A stretch of 64,000 nucleotides of DNA from Artemisia argyi (taxonomy: Eukaryota > Streptophyta > Magnoliopsida > Asterales > Asteraceae): positions 141,751,106 through 141,815,105 of the forward strand of contig CM060698.1 in assembly GCA_030686995.1 (NCBI GenBank), in the 5' to 3' direction. Shown piece after piece: positions 11,705-22,300 of this stretch; within the stretch, counting starts at the first letter, position 1; each line of letters starts with the position of its first letter. The position numbers and the translations under genes are program-made. The notes under the pieces are model-generated. The model searched no databases. It saw nothing but the letters and a program-made list of their open reading frames with translations, and was not told the DNA's origin.

Positions 11705-12506
11705 ACATCATCCAACTCAAGGTGAGTTCGTAGCCCCACTTTCTATTGTTTAACTATTTTACAAACCCATGGGGGGAATACATGCTATTATTTTTCTACT
11801 CGAACACAATGCTTTCTACTGTATGCTATCCGACTATGTTTTATTGTCACTAAGTAACGATTGCCATGTTCGAAGTCCCTATATCATGAACCATTAGTCA
11901 CTACCTATAGTGAGCGCGAATATTGTGAATAGATCTATTGGGATTGATGGATCCCATTTGTGTTGAACAACGATGAGTTCACACAAATGCACTATATTTG
12001 AGATTTAGCGGTATAATGGCAAAAGTACCTTGATAGGGCTTCTATAATGCCAATTTTGTTGGTTCGATGTTAATGTTTTGGTTGCATGAGCTTAGTGAAA
12101 TAAATAACGATTTTGTTTTCTAACTATGAGTGTGAGTCTATAGTTCACACTACGACATATTGTGTTCAAACGATTTAACTAAACTCTACGAATTCCACTC
12201 AACCTTTGTGTTGACCTCTCAAGCATGTATTTCAGGTTCATGACGAGCAAGGATGGTACAGAAGGGCACGGATACTCAAGAGGGCTATAAATTTTATTAT
12301 CATTAAAAAACTCATTTAATGTAAATTGTAAACATTGAAACCATCTGGACCTCATTTTGTAATCTCTGATATTTATACAATTTGAATGATAAATCTTTTA
12401 AAACGACTCAATTGGAGTTCGTTTTCTATTATTGTGACTATTGTGCCGTCAAGTAACACCCAGTTCGAATTCCGCTGCAACCATGAATTGGGGGTGTTAC
12501 ACTTGT

Positions 12507-13388
12507 GTGGAGAATTTTAGGGCCGAACTTTATAAACTCTATGCTAGATCTATTGTGTGTTTGCTTAGATGTATTGTGTGTTTGAATATATCTTACACTT
12601 GTCTTAATTTTAACATGCTAGGCTAGATCTATTGTGTGTTTGCTTAGATGTAATGAAACCTAGATGTTGAGTATAGGTTGATTGCTTGTTTATAGTTGTA
12701 ATGGATGAATGATTTCAATGTTAGGCTTAAGAAAACTGGCAGATCTCCATTGTGTAACTTGCTTAAACGTCTTAAGAAACATGAACCGATGTGTACTAGG
12801 TTTTTATGGTTGTATTTAATGCATGAGCGAATTCTAGTGATCCCATGTTAGGAGCTTCTTACCTGGCTCGACATAGGAGTGAAGTAGGACCTTTTAGGAT
12901 TGGGGAAGTAAGTATGTCACCCCATGAATGGTATTAAGGAATACAATCCGTCATCCACGCAACTATAACAAGTAATTAACCTGTAAAAGATATCTAGGGA
13001 GTAGTGAAATCTAAGTAAACACAATTCTTCCATATATTGTTCACACCCCACTAGTTAAATTAGTTTATTTTCATTTTTGTTATTTTATTTTGATTGCATC
13101 TTAGTTATTGGGTTAGTTGATTAGCAACTAATTCCGCCCATCCTTCCAATACCCGAGATTATTATTTGCTTGATAAAATATAAAAAAATACAAAAAGAAT
13201 CATCCCTCACCTCTATACCTAGTTTTTAGGCTTTCTAATCCTAGCGACACTATTCCTGAGTTGAAAGATCAATCCTCCGGTACTTGTCACTATACTATAC
13301 TACAACGATCAGGTACACTGCCTGGTGGGGGTTGTAAGCTTCGCGAGATCCCTCGAGAGGTAAAGCCTGGTGCAATTCCCACGCATCA
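12507..13388 (+). repeat. 5' LTR of non-autonomous Athila-like element, second part
   Basis: Resumes after the CTTGT duplication and ends CCCACGCATCA at 13388, just before AGTTTTTGG of the primer site. Compared with 17347-18295 it lacks about 65 bp after the AACTTTATAAAC motif, where a TAGATCTATTGTGTGTTTG segment is repeated instead. The two LTRs have therefore diverged by rearrangement as well as substitution. Confidence 0.9.
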
Positions 13389-13394
13389 AGTTTT

Positions 13395-13413
13395 TGGCTC
13401 CGCAGCCCGGGGA
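13395..13413 (+). other. Degenerate tRNA-Asp-type primer-binding site
   Basis: TGGCTCCGCAGCCCGGGGA compared with TGGCGCCGCTGCCGGGGA in the minus-strand relative at 1220-1237. There are two substitutions and one inserted C, so priming from this copy may be impaired. Confidence 0.8.
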
Positions 13414-13553
13414 ATAGTTATTGTCTAGGTTAGAATTTCTTTTTATTAGGTCTACTTGCTAGATTTCTTTCTAGTAAGATTTTATTTTTATTTTTAGGTT
13501 TTCTCTAGTCTATCTTATTTCTTTGTGTCTTTGTTCGTATTAGGTTAGTCTTT

Positions 13554-14297
13554 ATGGATTTAGAGAATCGCCGTTTAGAAGTTAGCAAGAGGCTTATAGC
13601 GCATAAAAGAAGAAAGAGAGAAGTTAACACATTTAAGCAATTTATTAAGCCCCTTCAAATGAAAATTGAGTTTACAGACTTCGCTCCAACCCCTGATGAA
13701 TTGAGTTACCATAGGTTTCTTTTACAACACCCCTGCCCCTCAAAATATAGAAAGGTACCATGGATTAGGAGGCATAACTTTAGGAACATAAAAATTCCTT
13801 GCATGATTGGGTACATGTCTAGAGAGCATACATACATTGACTTAAAAGCACCCATGAATATTATGTCTAGGCTCTACTACAACTGGATAATGAACGAAAG
13901 GTTAAGCCCTAGAAAATACCCTTACAATTCTAATAGGCTATGTAATTTCGTCAGGAGAGTTAAAGGGGTACACATCTTTATAGGAAATTTTACTTATCAA
14001 TGCGATTTTGTGATCCTAGAGGATGTTAGAGGCATTATAGATCCACACCTAGGAGAGATGGTTTTAGGACGACCTTTTGTTGAGAAGACTAAGATGTATT
14101 GTGATCATGAGAAGGGAATAGTTCAGTTTACTGATGGGATAGAAAAGATTACTTTTATGATGCCTCACATGAAGGAAGAATTAAAGGGCATCAAGAATTT
14201 ACAAATTGGTGAGATTCGACCTTATGAGGTTAAGGAAGATGGAATTGATGATGATGTTATTATGAGAGGAGGTAAACATACTATTCAGGTTGCATGA
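13554..14297 (+). CDS. Retropepsin-like protein of non-autonomous Athila-like element (247 aa)
   Basis: One uninterrupted ORF from ATG at 13554 to TGA at 14297, the only coding region of its element. Residues 1-75 are basic and unrecognised. Residues about 80-205 resemble the aspartic-protease domain of Athila Gag-Pol: YIDLKAPMNIMS (95-104) in the place of the usual DLGASxNxMP active-site loop, CDFVILED (150-157), and the LGRPF flap/dimer signature (171-175) followed by YCDHEKGIVQF. The catalytic Asp (D96) is kept, but the next residues are L-K-A-P instead of L-G-A-S/T, so peptidase activity is doubtful. The C-terminal 40 residues are acidic. An intact frame in an element whose LTRs have clearly diverged suggests recent selection or recent mobilisation. 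It could also be a captured, domesticated fragment. Function is not known. Confidence 0.72.
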   Translation: MDLENRRLEVSKRLIAHKRRKREVNTFKQFIKPLQMKIEFTDFAPTPDELSYHRFLLQHPCPSKYRKVPWIRRHNFRNIKIPCMIGYMSREHTYIDLKAPMNIMSRLYYNWIMNERLSPRKYPYNSNRLCNFVRRVKGVHIFIGNFTYQCDFVILEDVRGIIDPHLGEMVLGRPFVEKTKMYCDHEKGIVQFTDGIEKITFMMPHMKEELKGIKNLQIGEIRPYEVKEDGIDDDVIMRGGKHTIQVA

Positions 14298-16872
14298 ATC
14301 TAGGCCCTGAGTACAAGCGTGATGAGAATTGGGTTAGATGTGTTGAGTCAGCACAAAAGTGGGAAAGGAAAACGTAACCAATGACCTTGAGTCTAGCTAC
14401 TAGACTCGTAAATAAAGAAAAGCGCTTCTTGGGAGGCAACCCATGTTTTGTGTGATTTTTATTCTGTTTGATTGTTATTTGTTTCCATATGCATGCTTTA
14501 TTTTTATTGTTGGTAGATCATGTTTCAAAATAAAATGGTGAAAATACTTTATTTTGTTGTTTGGCTTTGTCTTAACTTCATCCAAAGGTATTTCGCAAAA
14601 GATAAGTGTAAGGGGAAACCCCAAATATGTTTTTAAGAAACAAAATTGATCATGATTCTCCACAATATTAAGTGAACATGTATATTCGTATTTGTTAGAG
14701 TCAAATGCTTGTATCGAGTCATAATGATGTTTTGCAGGATTTTCCAGAAAGTAGGACAAGGTTTTTACAGAAATTTTTCGGAAACTTAACACAAGAATTT
14801 CTGCAGGTCACTTCTGACGGCGTCAGGAAGAAATTCCTGATGGCGTCACGTGTAAAATTCTGGAAATTTTGCTAGTTTTGTTTTTCTAACGGAGTCTTAA
14901 AGTTTTTGTTGAATCTTTAGTTTTATAATCTTCAGGAAATCTGCAAACACTCATTCCACAAGCATTATATCTTACTTTGTTTTCTAGGATTTATTATCAT
15001 ATATAGATTGCCGCCGATTTTACGCGAGGTTGCCTTGTTTGTTTTCTCAGGTTTAACAGGTTATGTTTGACAAGAAGATGATTTATATTCTGGAAGGGAA
15101 GCTTTGATTGTTCATTTTCTTGGAAGAAGATCTAACCTTGTTACCAGACTATCCATACCGAGCGAATCAAGGGAGTATTTGATTTCATTATTTTACCTGT
15201 TTTACTTTTACATTCTTTAATTGAACATTGGGGACAATGTTCATCCTAAGTGTAAGGGGTGGGTAAATGATGATACCTTAATGATACACTTTCACTTGAG
15301 TTTGTTTGTTTGATGGTAGGTGTGTACTAAAACTATGAGAAATACTTGTTAGTGTAATTTTAGCGCCAAATTTAAAATTTTTTTACAACATTTAGGAGTG
15401 AAACTTTAGCCTTAGCAAACGTCTCATGGATAGGAAATTGTATGACTAGCACGAAACCGTATCATTCAGAAAAATTTTCCACCCAAATATGTGAGGTTCG
15501 CCTTTAGATTTGATAGGAAAAGCATTTACTATTAGTGCTTATGAGTGTACCGGTAGCATTTAGATTCTAGAACTTGCGTTAGTGATGCATCCCGAGACCG
15601 CTAGTGAGACTACACTCGTGTAGTAGGATTTACTACATGATAAGAGGCATTAGGATCACCCTTGTGTTAAACTCGTATCATAATTACTTGACAATTTAAG
15701 TCGTATTACTTGGCTAGTTAAGCCAATTAATTTTTCCCACACCTTAGCGTTGTACTCATTTTTAGTACACGAAACCCCTAGTACACCCATCCGATCATAT
15801 CTTTTCGTTTCTAAATTTAAGCATCTTACTTAAAGGAAGAATTTGTTACACCCCACTTAAATGTACAACCAAACCGCTTTAGCCTTCCGTGTATGCACTC
15901 ATCTTTAGTGCATTATTGTTATTTGTTAAACCCTTAGTTAATTATCTAATTGATTACATGGTTGGTAAGTCGAGTCATATCATTGTACATATTGTTTTGG
16001 GACGATTGGGACTCATGGGTAAAGTACTAATCTTATGGAGTAATGGGGAAGAACATCAAATTATTACCCCCATATGTACGTTAATCTTAAAAGTACTCCA
16101 AGTGTTTCGATTATCTTAATTCGAGTCATTAGATTAGTTTATTGTAAAGTATGTAAAAATTCAAGTGTAAGGGGAATGTTTATTCCCTATGATGTATTAT
16201 TTTGGATGGTAGGGTAAGAGTGTATGCAAAAAAAATAAAAAATAAAAAAAATAAAAAAAAATAAAGAAAAATAAAATAATAAAGAAAAAAGAAAAAAAAC
16301 AGAAAAAGAAAAGATAAAAACATACGAACTACCATCCCGTTTCATTCTATGTTTATTTTATGTTTTTGTTATTTTTCATTTATTAGCTTAAGTCGAGTCT
16401 AGTCTTGGCTTAGCAACGCCATATTGTACATGTAATTAACCAAGATGATTAACTCGCCACCAGTAAAGATTGCCTATATCCAACAAAACCGTGTATTCCA
16501 TATCCCTACACCTAACATTACAACCCTTTTAAAATACCTCTTTGATAGTTTATCCTAGGTGCTTACGCCATGTGGTGGAGGTTTGATCCTTTCCTAAGCC
16601 TATGGTAATCTATTTTGTTATGACAGGTCGTGAGAGATGTTTTCCATTTCCATATTGTGATATATACTTTATTACACCCGAGAGATGTGAGTATCTAAAC
16701 ACTATTTGTGAGGTGCTAGTGTATGACCTCCGTGCTTGTCTTTGGTCTTTAGTGGAACGATTATTTGTTGTAATTACTTTTATATTAGTGTTAAATGACC
16801 CCTAACTTGTATTTTGATTAGAATAAAAGCGCATTTTCTTGAGAACAAGCAAATCTCAAGTGTAAGGGTATA
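14298..16872 (+). other. Non-coding internal region of the Athila-like element
   Basis: No protein domain found in about 2.6 kb. It holds landmarks common at the 3' side of Athila/Tat elements: CTTGGGAGGCAACCCA near 14433, the dyad CATTGGGGACAATG near 15226, and an A-rich simple-sequence tract at 16226-16320. The purine word AAGTGTAAGGG(G) occurs four times (14604, 15248, 16163, 16858), the last just before the 3' LTR where the polypurine tract belongs. One TGACGGCGTCA (14815) and a near copy TGATGGCGTCA (14838) also lie here. Small ORFs at 15889-16119 and 16602-16805 look spurious. Confidence 0.7.
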
Positions 16873-18295
16873 CGATGAGGCGAAAAATGAACGGTTTTTA
16901 GAGGGTCATTTAAGCCGGAATTGGAATTTATTTGATCAAATATTGCCCTAAATCGTTCCTTTTGTGATTTTAGGTACTTTGGGAGTGAATTCTGGAAAAG
17001 GAAGCATTTTGAACATTTTTGGAGCATAAAAGTGAAGAAAATGGCAAAGTCTTAATTTTCCTTGCTGGGAACAGTAGATGACGGCGTCAAGAAGAATTTT
17101 ATGACGGCGTCAAGAGCAATTTTGGTGACGACCCAGAGAAAACGTGACGGCGTCAGAACAAGGGCGTTAAGAGTAAAAGTGGTGACGGCCCATAGTAGAA
17201 TTACACATGACGGCGTCAGCTTTGGATCTAGGCAGTCCGAGAACTTTATTGGCGGCGAGATGACGGCGTCAGATTTTTCCTCTTGACGCCGTCACCTCCT
17301 AAAATCTATATATACTTTTCTAATTTTCATTCATTAAAGAGGAACTTGTGTGGAGAATTTTAGGGCCAAACTTTATAAACCCTAGCTCGTTTGTAACAGT
17401 ATTTTCTAGGGTTTTCACCCCTTGAAACCCTTCATGTTCAATTGAGATAAGTATTCTTCCAATTCATTTGATATGTCTATGTCTTGTTTGAATATATCTT
17501 ACACTTGTCTTGATTTTAACATGCTAGGCTAGATCTATTGTGTGTTTGCTTAGATGTAATGAAACCTAGATGTTGATTATAGGTTGATTGCTTGTTTATA
17601 GTTGTAATGGATGAATGATTTCAATGTTAGGCTTAAGAAAACTGGCAGATCTCCATTGTGTAACTTGCTAGAACGTCTTAAGAAACATGAACCGACGTGT
17701 ACTAGGTTTTTATGGTTGTATTTAATACATGAGCGTATTCTTGCGATCCCATGTTAGGAGCTTCTTAGCCGGTTCGACATAGGAGTGAAGTAGGACCTTA
17801 TAGGATTGGGGAAGTAAGTACGCCACCCTATGAATGGTATTAAGGAATACAATCCGTCATCCACGCAACTATAACAAGTAATTAACCTGTAAAAGATATC
17901 TAGGGAGTAGTGAAATCTAAGTAAACACAATTCTCCCATATATTGTTCACACCACACTAGTTAAATTAGTTTATTTTCATTTTTGTTATTTTATTATGAT
18001 TGCATATTAGTTATTGGGTTAGTTGACTAGCAACTAATTCCGCCCATCCTTCCAATACCCGAGATTTTTATTTGCTTTTATAAAATATAAAAAAATACAA
18101 AAAGAATCATCCCTCACCTCTAGACCTAGTTTTTAGGCTTTCTAATCCTAGCGACAGTATTCCTGAGTTGAACGATCAATCCCCCGGTACTTGTCACTAT
18201 ACTATACTACAACGATCAGGTACACTGCCTGGTGGGGGTTGTAAGCTTCTCGAGATCCCTCGAGAGGTAAAGCCTGGTGCAATTCCCACGCATCA
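16873..18295 (+). repeat. 3' LTR of non-autonomous Athila-like element (1423 bp)
   Basis: Runs from CGATGAGG (the first base is C where the 5' LTR has T) to CCCACGCATCA, followed by the target duplication TCAAC. It contains the promoter array (17079-17294) and TATA box (17307-17314). It is complete, so it shows what the split 5' LTR looked like before insertion. Confidence 0.93.
17079..17314 (+). promoter_or_regulatory. TGACGGCGTCA array and TATA box in 3' LTR
   Basis: Full 11-mers start at 17079, 17102, 17145, 17208, 17261 and 17284, a spacing of 23, 43, 63, 53 and 23 bases, followed by TATATATA at 17307. The same order and spacing are found in the 5' LTR although other bases between the copies have changed. 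Confidence 0.75.
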
Positions 18296-18971
18296 TCAAC
18301 AGAAAAATATTGGAGTTCATGGTATAACCTGATGATTTGTTGATATTGATTATTATTTTGGGTCAGGTTCAAGTTAAAGGCTTATGTGCAAGGTTATGCG
18401 ACAAGAAAAGTATATTTAAGATTGTTTGGTTTTGAGTTTTGTTTGATATCGGACGACACACACAATATTGGCTTTGGATTTGTAAGATATGTTTTTGGTT
18501 CTCGGTTTGAGAACAACACACAGGGAGGTTTGTTTGATTTCAAAGTTCAAGATATCAGACGTTGTTACACTTATTATTTGGACTTTGCAAATTGTTCAAG
18601 TAATTACAATGTTCATGTTAAGGGGAAGCTTTCTACTTTTTACATGGTTTTTACTACTCGATCATAGAACTATTCTTCATTGTTCCTACTGCTTGTTCAC
18701 AAATACTATTGTGGTCATTTTTCGTAAGCTATTTGGTGCTCGTTCATGGATGGTACTACATGGTGTTCGTTGCTATGGTGGTTAGTTATTTGAAAAATTC
18801 TTATGGATACTACATGCATCATTTGAGGGGAAGGTTTTTTCAACTGCTGGTTGTTATTACTATTGCTGGTTTAGGTTTCTTTTGTCTTGAATTCATTTAT
18901 AGTAAGCGTTTTGTTATTCTTCATGGAGGGCAATTTGAGACACTGGAAGACTGGATTGGAAGTATGATAGT
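18296..18971 (+). mobile_element. Copia-like non-coding remnant, right part
   Basis: Continuation of the remnant 2652-4292 after the 14-kb insertion. It carries a purine-rich TTGAGGGGAAGG (about 18815-18830) that could be an old polypurine tract. No coding domain was recognised; the overlapping ORFs of 89-98 residues in different frames are not supported. Confidence 0.5.
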
Positions 18972-19381
18972 TGTATGACCTTAGATATAACAACTTTATC
19001 ACACAATATGAAGTAAATGTGGTGACTTGGATGTATATGTATGTCGTGTATATATAGAGAGATAGAGATGAATGAGAGAACTTTATTTCATAAGCAAAAC
19101 ACACAATACACACTCAAGCACACACCTCAAATGAGGCTTTGAGGTGTTTAAATAGTTGGTTACATAATGCCCTAAAAGGCTTTCCATGTGCTTGGTGATG
19201 GATTGGGCTTTTTACATAAATATCTTCTTAACATAAATGGACTAGCTTAATATAAATATTAACCTATTAGTTTAGCCCAACCCATGAGCCCTTTGACTAT
19301 TCTATTGTATTATATGACACATTACAATGTTACACATATGAGAATGACCATCACTTTTCTATACATATTTTAACTCTAACA
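18972..19381 (-). repeat. 3' LTR of minus-strand Ty1/copia element (about 410 bp)
   Basis: On the minus strand it starts TGTTAGAGTT at 19381, directly after the polypurine tract TAGGGGGAGAT (19382-19392), and probably ends GGTCATACA at 18972. A TATATATA stretch lies near 19050. The outer end is inferred from the TG...CA rule only, because the partner LTR is missing. Confidence 0.6.
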
Positions 19382-22300
19382 ATCTCCCCCTAAGGGGTGG
19401 TCATTCGAATGATGCTCCACGTGATTAGGTCTTCTGTGTTCTTTGTATTAAACCTTTGTGTATCGTTGTAGACCAGTCTTTACTCTTTGTTCCTTCATGC
19501 TTTGTGATCTTTGATAGTTGACTTTTCATCATTCTTTGTCTGCCTTTCGTCACTTCTTAGCCTCCGGTGGTTGTACGCTTTTCCAACTGCTCATACGTCT
19601 TTAGTCTTTGTGATACATACATTTGTTGTTCCCGTTCTTTCACTTTGATATTTGTCTCTTTACTTTGCAGATTCCCTTTTGTATCGTAGAATCTTTCTTT
19701 GAACTTTGCTATTCCTTGATCCTTGTGAGAACTTTCATTGACTTTGAGATGTATGTATGAGCATGTGGAAACTGGTGTCATGGTGGTGGTTGGTACATGC
19801 ATGAAAACAGTTAGCAATAATACGTTCGGTACTTACAGGTTCGAAATTAGAGATCGTCAACAACATAGTGTGAAGACTCCTTCTAACCTTTACCAAGGTC
19901 GTTCCAGAATCAGATACCCTCGAGAGGGCTTACAAGGTCTACCTAAGTAAATCAACGATTAGGTGAGTCGCTGGAGATCACCCCACGAATGTAGACAGTT
20001 TTGGAACATAGTAACCACCATAATATGTAAGGCAAGATCCGCAGATCATATAAGACTCTTACAACTTGTGTCCTTTTTGGCGAACACAAGTGTATGCAAT
20101 TGAAAGTGTATCCTAAGAGATCTTTTGATGAATCTCATGGCTATAGACTCGATTACGTGCGTTTTAGTTTTAGTGGTGGGAGGCATGGAGCAGAGTGCCA
20201 CCTTTTCAATATCAACACATCTCGGAGTGAGGGGCCGATAGATTATGCAAGGTTCTCCGTTAGAATGAAACAAATATCTTTTAAGAGATACCTGAGTGGC
20301 TAGGAGGTTAAGTGCAGTGCGTCACTGGGTCCATGACGTCTTGTCTTCAATACTGGTGTCACCTTAGTAACAACCAGTAGCATATGTATTGGACCCGGTT
20401 TCTGCCCTAAGGTTGAATGTTTGGAGGGCTATTTCTTTTCACCCTTTTCATTAACTTTTCTTTTTAATTCTTCAACCTCTTCTTTCTCCTTTCATTTCTT
20501 TACTCTTTTTTTTCAATCATACCTATCGACTTCTAATTCTAATCTATTGGAATTGTCCTTGGGTAGATCCCTCCGGCTCTGGCGGATCATTGGACATAAA
20601 CCTAACTATAATCGCCTTATTACACCATGATTATCCTAGATTTATTGATCACATGACGTAAAACCTTTTGAGAAAATCTCTCAAAGTGTTTATGATAATA
20701 AAGCACTTTGTTGTTACCACTTTGAGAGTTTTGCAATTTTTGAAATACTCCCCCTTCACATGTGCTTATATATTTAAAGATAAATTTGCACATGTTTTGT
20801 AGAGTTCGCACATTTTGAATTGATTGATTTTCAGTGAATATGACCGATTCGAGACACGCTTACATCACTAGATAGACTAGCTTGAAATTATTAACCGTCC
20901 TGGTCAAGTTCAAAGAAAGTCTCTCGAGACGGTACATTCTACTTAGACAAGTCCTATTCGAGACACACTTACATCACTAGTTAGACTAGCTTGAAATTAT
21001 TACCCGTCCAGGACAAGTCTTTTCGATTACTGACATTTAAGCTTCGTCAATTCATCGGTTATAACTTAGTCGAGCTCTTTTGAGATTCAACTACGATCTT
21101 TAAGCATTTTTTATCACATTTTAATCAAGTATTCTCCCCTTCAAAAATAGCATATCGTGATATTTTTTATATCAACTGGTTAAGAAAAAACTTTTGGAGG
21201 GATAGACAGATTTATTTTTGCATGAAATCGGAACATTTTCGATTTTTTTCATACTCCCCTTTAATGATAGCACATTTTAAAATCAATTAAAAGTTTGGAG
21301 GGAGTTATCTTGAGCACTAATTTGAGAGATTTTTAAAAATCTTTTGAACAGTCTTGAAAAAGTGCTCAAGAATCTTCGTTGGAAAGCAAGTTTTTGTTTG
21401 AAATCTTTTTTCGTTTGATTATACTCGAACTTTTTGAAAATGATTTCAACTTTAAACGTACGAGTCCTGATCTGAAGTAATCAGAAGTCATCTTTTAAGA
21501 ATGGGTTTCGTACTGAAGTATACGAAAGCTATAATGAAGAAAATTTGAGAAACGACATGTTTTTTTAAAACATTTTAGAGAACTCTCGTTCAAGCATCTG
21601 TACATGTCCGTATCATTGTTGAATGAAATTTCTAGAAACGTATAAAATATTGATTTATACAAGAGACATGTCATGACAAGAATATTTTCGGTTTTTTCAA
21701 ATTTTTATTGTTTTTGGATTTTTGAAATTTTCTATTTTTGTATTATGTTTTTGTTGGTTTTTCAAATTTTGTATTTTGTTTTTCAAAAATATTTACAGCG
21801 AAGCGATTTTGAAAACATTTTCAAGAAGATTCGAGAAGACGTTCTAACTCCTCAGGGGTTAGGCTTCGCTTGCCAATTTGTCGAACTAAATCATCAAACC
21901 TTTCTTTTGGAAGGGCTTTAGTAAATAGATCGGCGAGTTGGTATTCCGTTTTTACGAAAAATAATTCAACAGTACCCTCTTCTACATGTTCTTTGATGAA
22001 GTGATAGCGGACTCTAATATGCTTGGTCTTCGAGTGTTGTACAGGATTGCACGAGATGGCTATAGCACTTTTCGAGTCACAATACAAAGGTTATTTATCG
22101 AAAGTAAAGCCATAATCTGTGAGTTGAGTCCTCATCCATAAAACTTGGGGACAACACGCTGATAGAGACACATACTCGGCTTCGGCGGTTGATAGCGCAG
22201 TACAATATTGCTTTCGTGACAACCAACCTACTAGTTTTTCACCCAAAAATTGTGCTCCACCTGATATACTTTTTGCTGTAACTTGATCACCTGCATGGTC

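Larger units (their letters stand above)
4770..12501 (+). mobile_element. Solo LTR of TGTAACA/TGTTACA family (chromovirus-like), itself interrupted
   Basis: Starts TGTAACA and ends TGTTACA, flanked by a perfect 5-bp target duplication CTTGT (4765-4769, 12502-12506). Removing it restores continuous Athila LTR sequence as seen at 17337-17350. With the Tat-like LTR inside it removed (7486-11704), about 3.5 kb is left. I see no primer site, coding domain or second LTR, so a solo LTR is the simplest reading. A TATA-type promoter (ATATAAATAC, 5831-5840) is followed by a CT-rich leader start. A run of about 15 G lies near 5704-5719. Related copies are 46013-48942 and the deleted copy at 59809-60175. 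Assignment to Tekay-like chromoviruses rests only on the terminal sequence. Confidence 0.85.
4293..18295 (+). mobile_element. Complete non-autonomous Athila-like element with nested insertions
   Basis: Bounded by a perfect 5-bp target duplication TCAAC at 4288-4292 and 18296-18300. Order: 5' LTR (4293-13388, split by an insertion), degenerate tRNA-Asp-type primer site (13395-13413), leader, one ORF with a retropepsin-like domain (13554-14297), about 2.6 kb of non-coding internal sequence, a short purine-rich tract, and 3' LTR (16873-18295). There is no gag core, reverse transcriptase, RNase H or integrase, so mobility would need proteins supplied in trans. LTR and leader match the gag-bearing element at 1-2651. 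Without the 7732-bp insertion the element would be about 6.3 kb. In the first 477 bp the two LTRs differ at roughly a dozen positions by eye, so the insertion is older than the copia element at 43846. Confidence 0.9.

Noticed and set aside
18386..18978. Overlapping plus-strand ORFs of 89-98 residues with hydrophobic stretches
   Set aside because: They overlap in different frames within a non-coding copia remnant, and the hydrophobic look comes from T-rich DNA.
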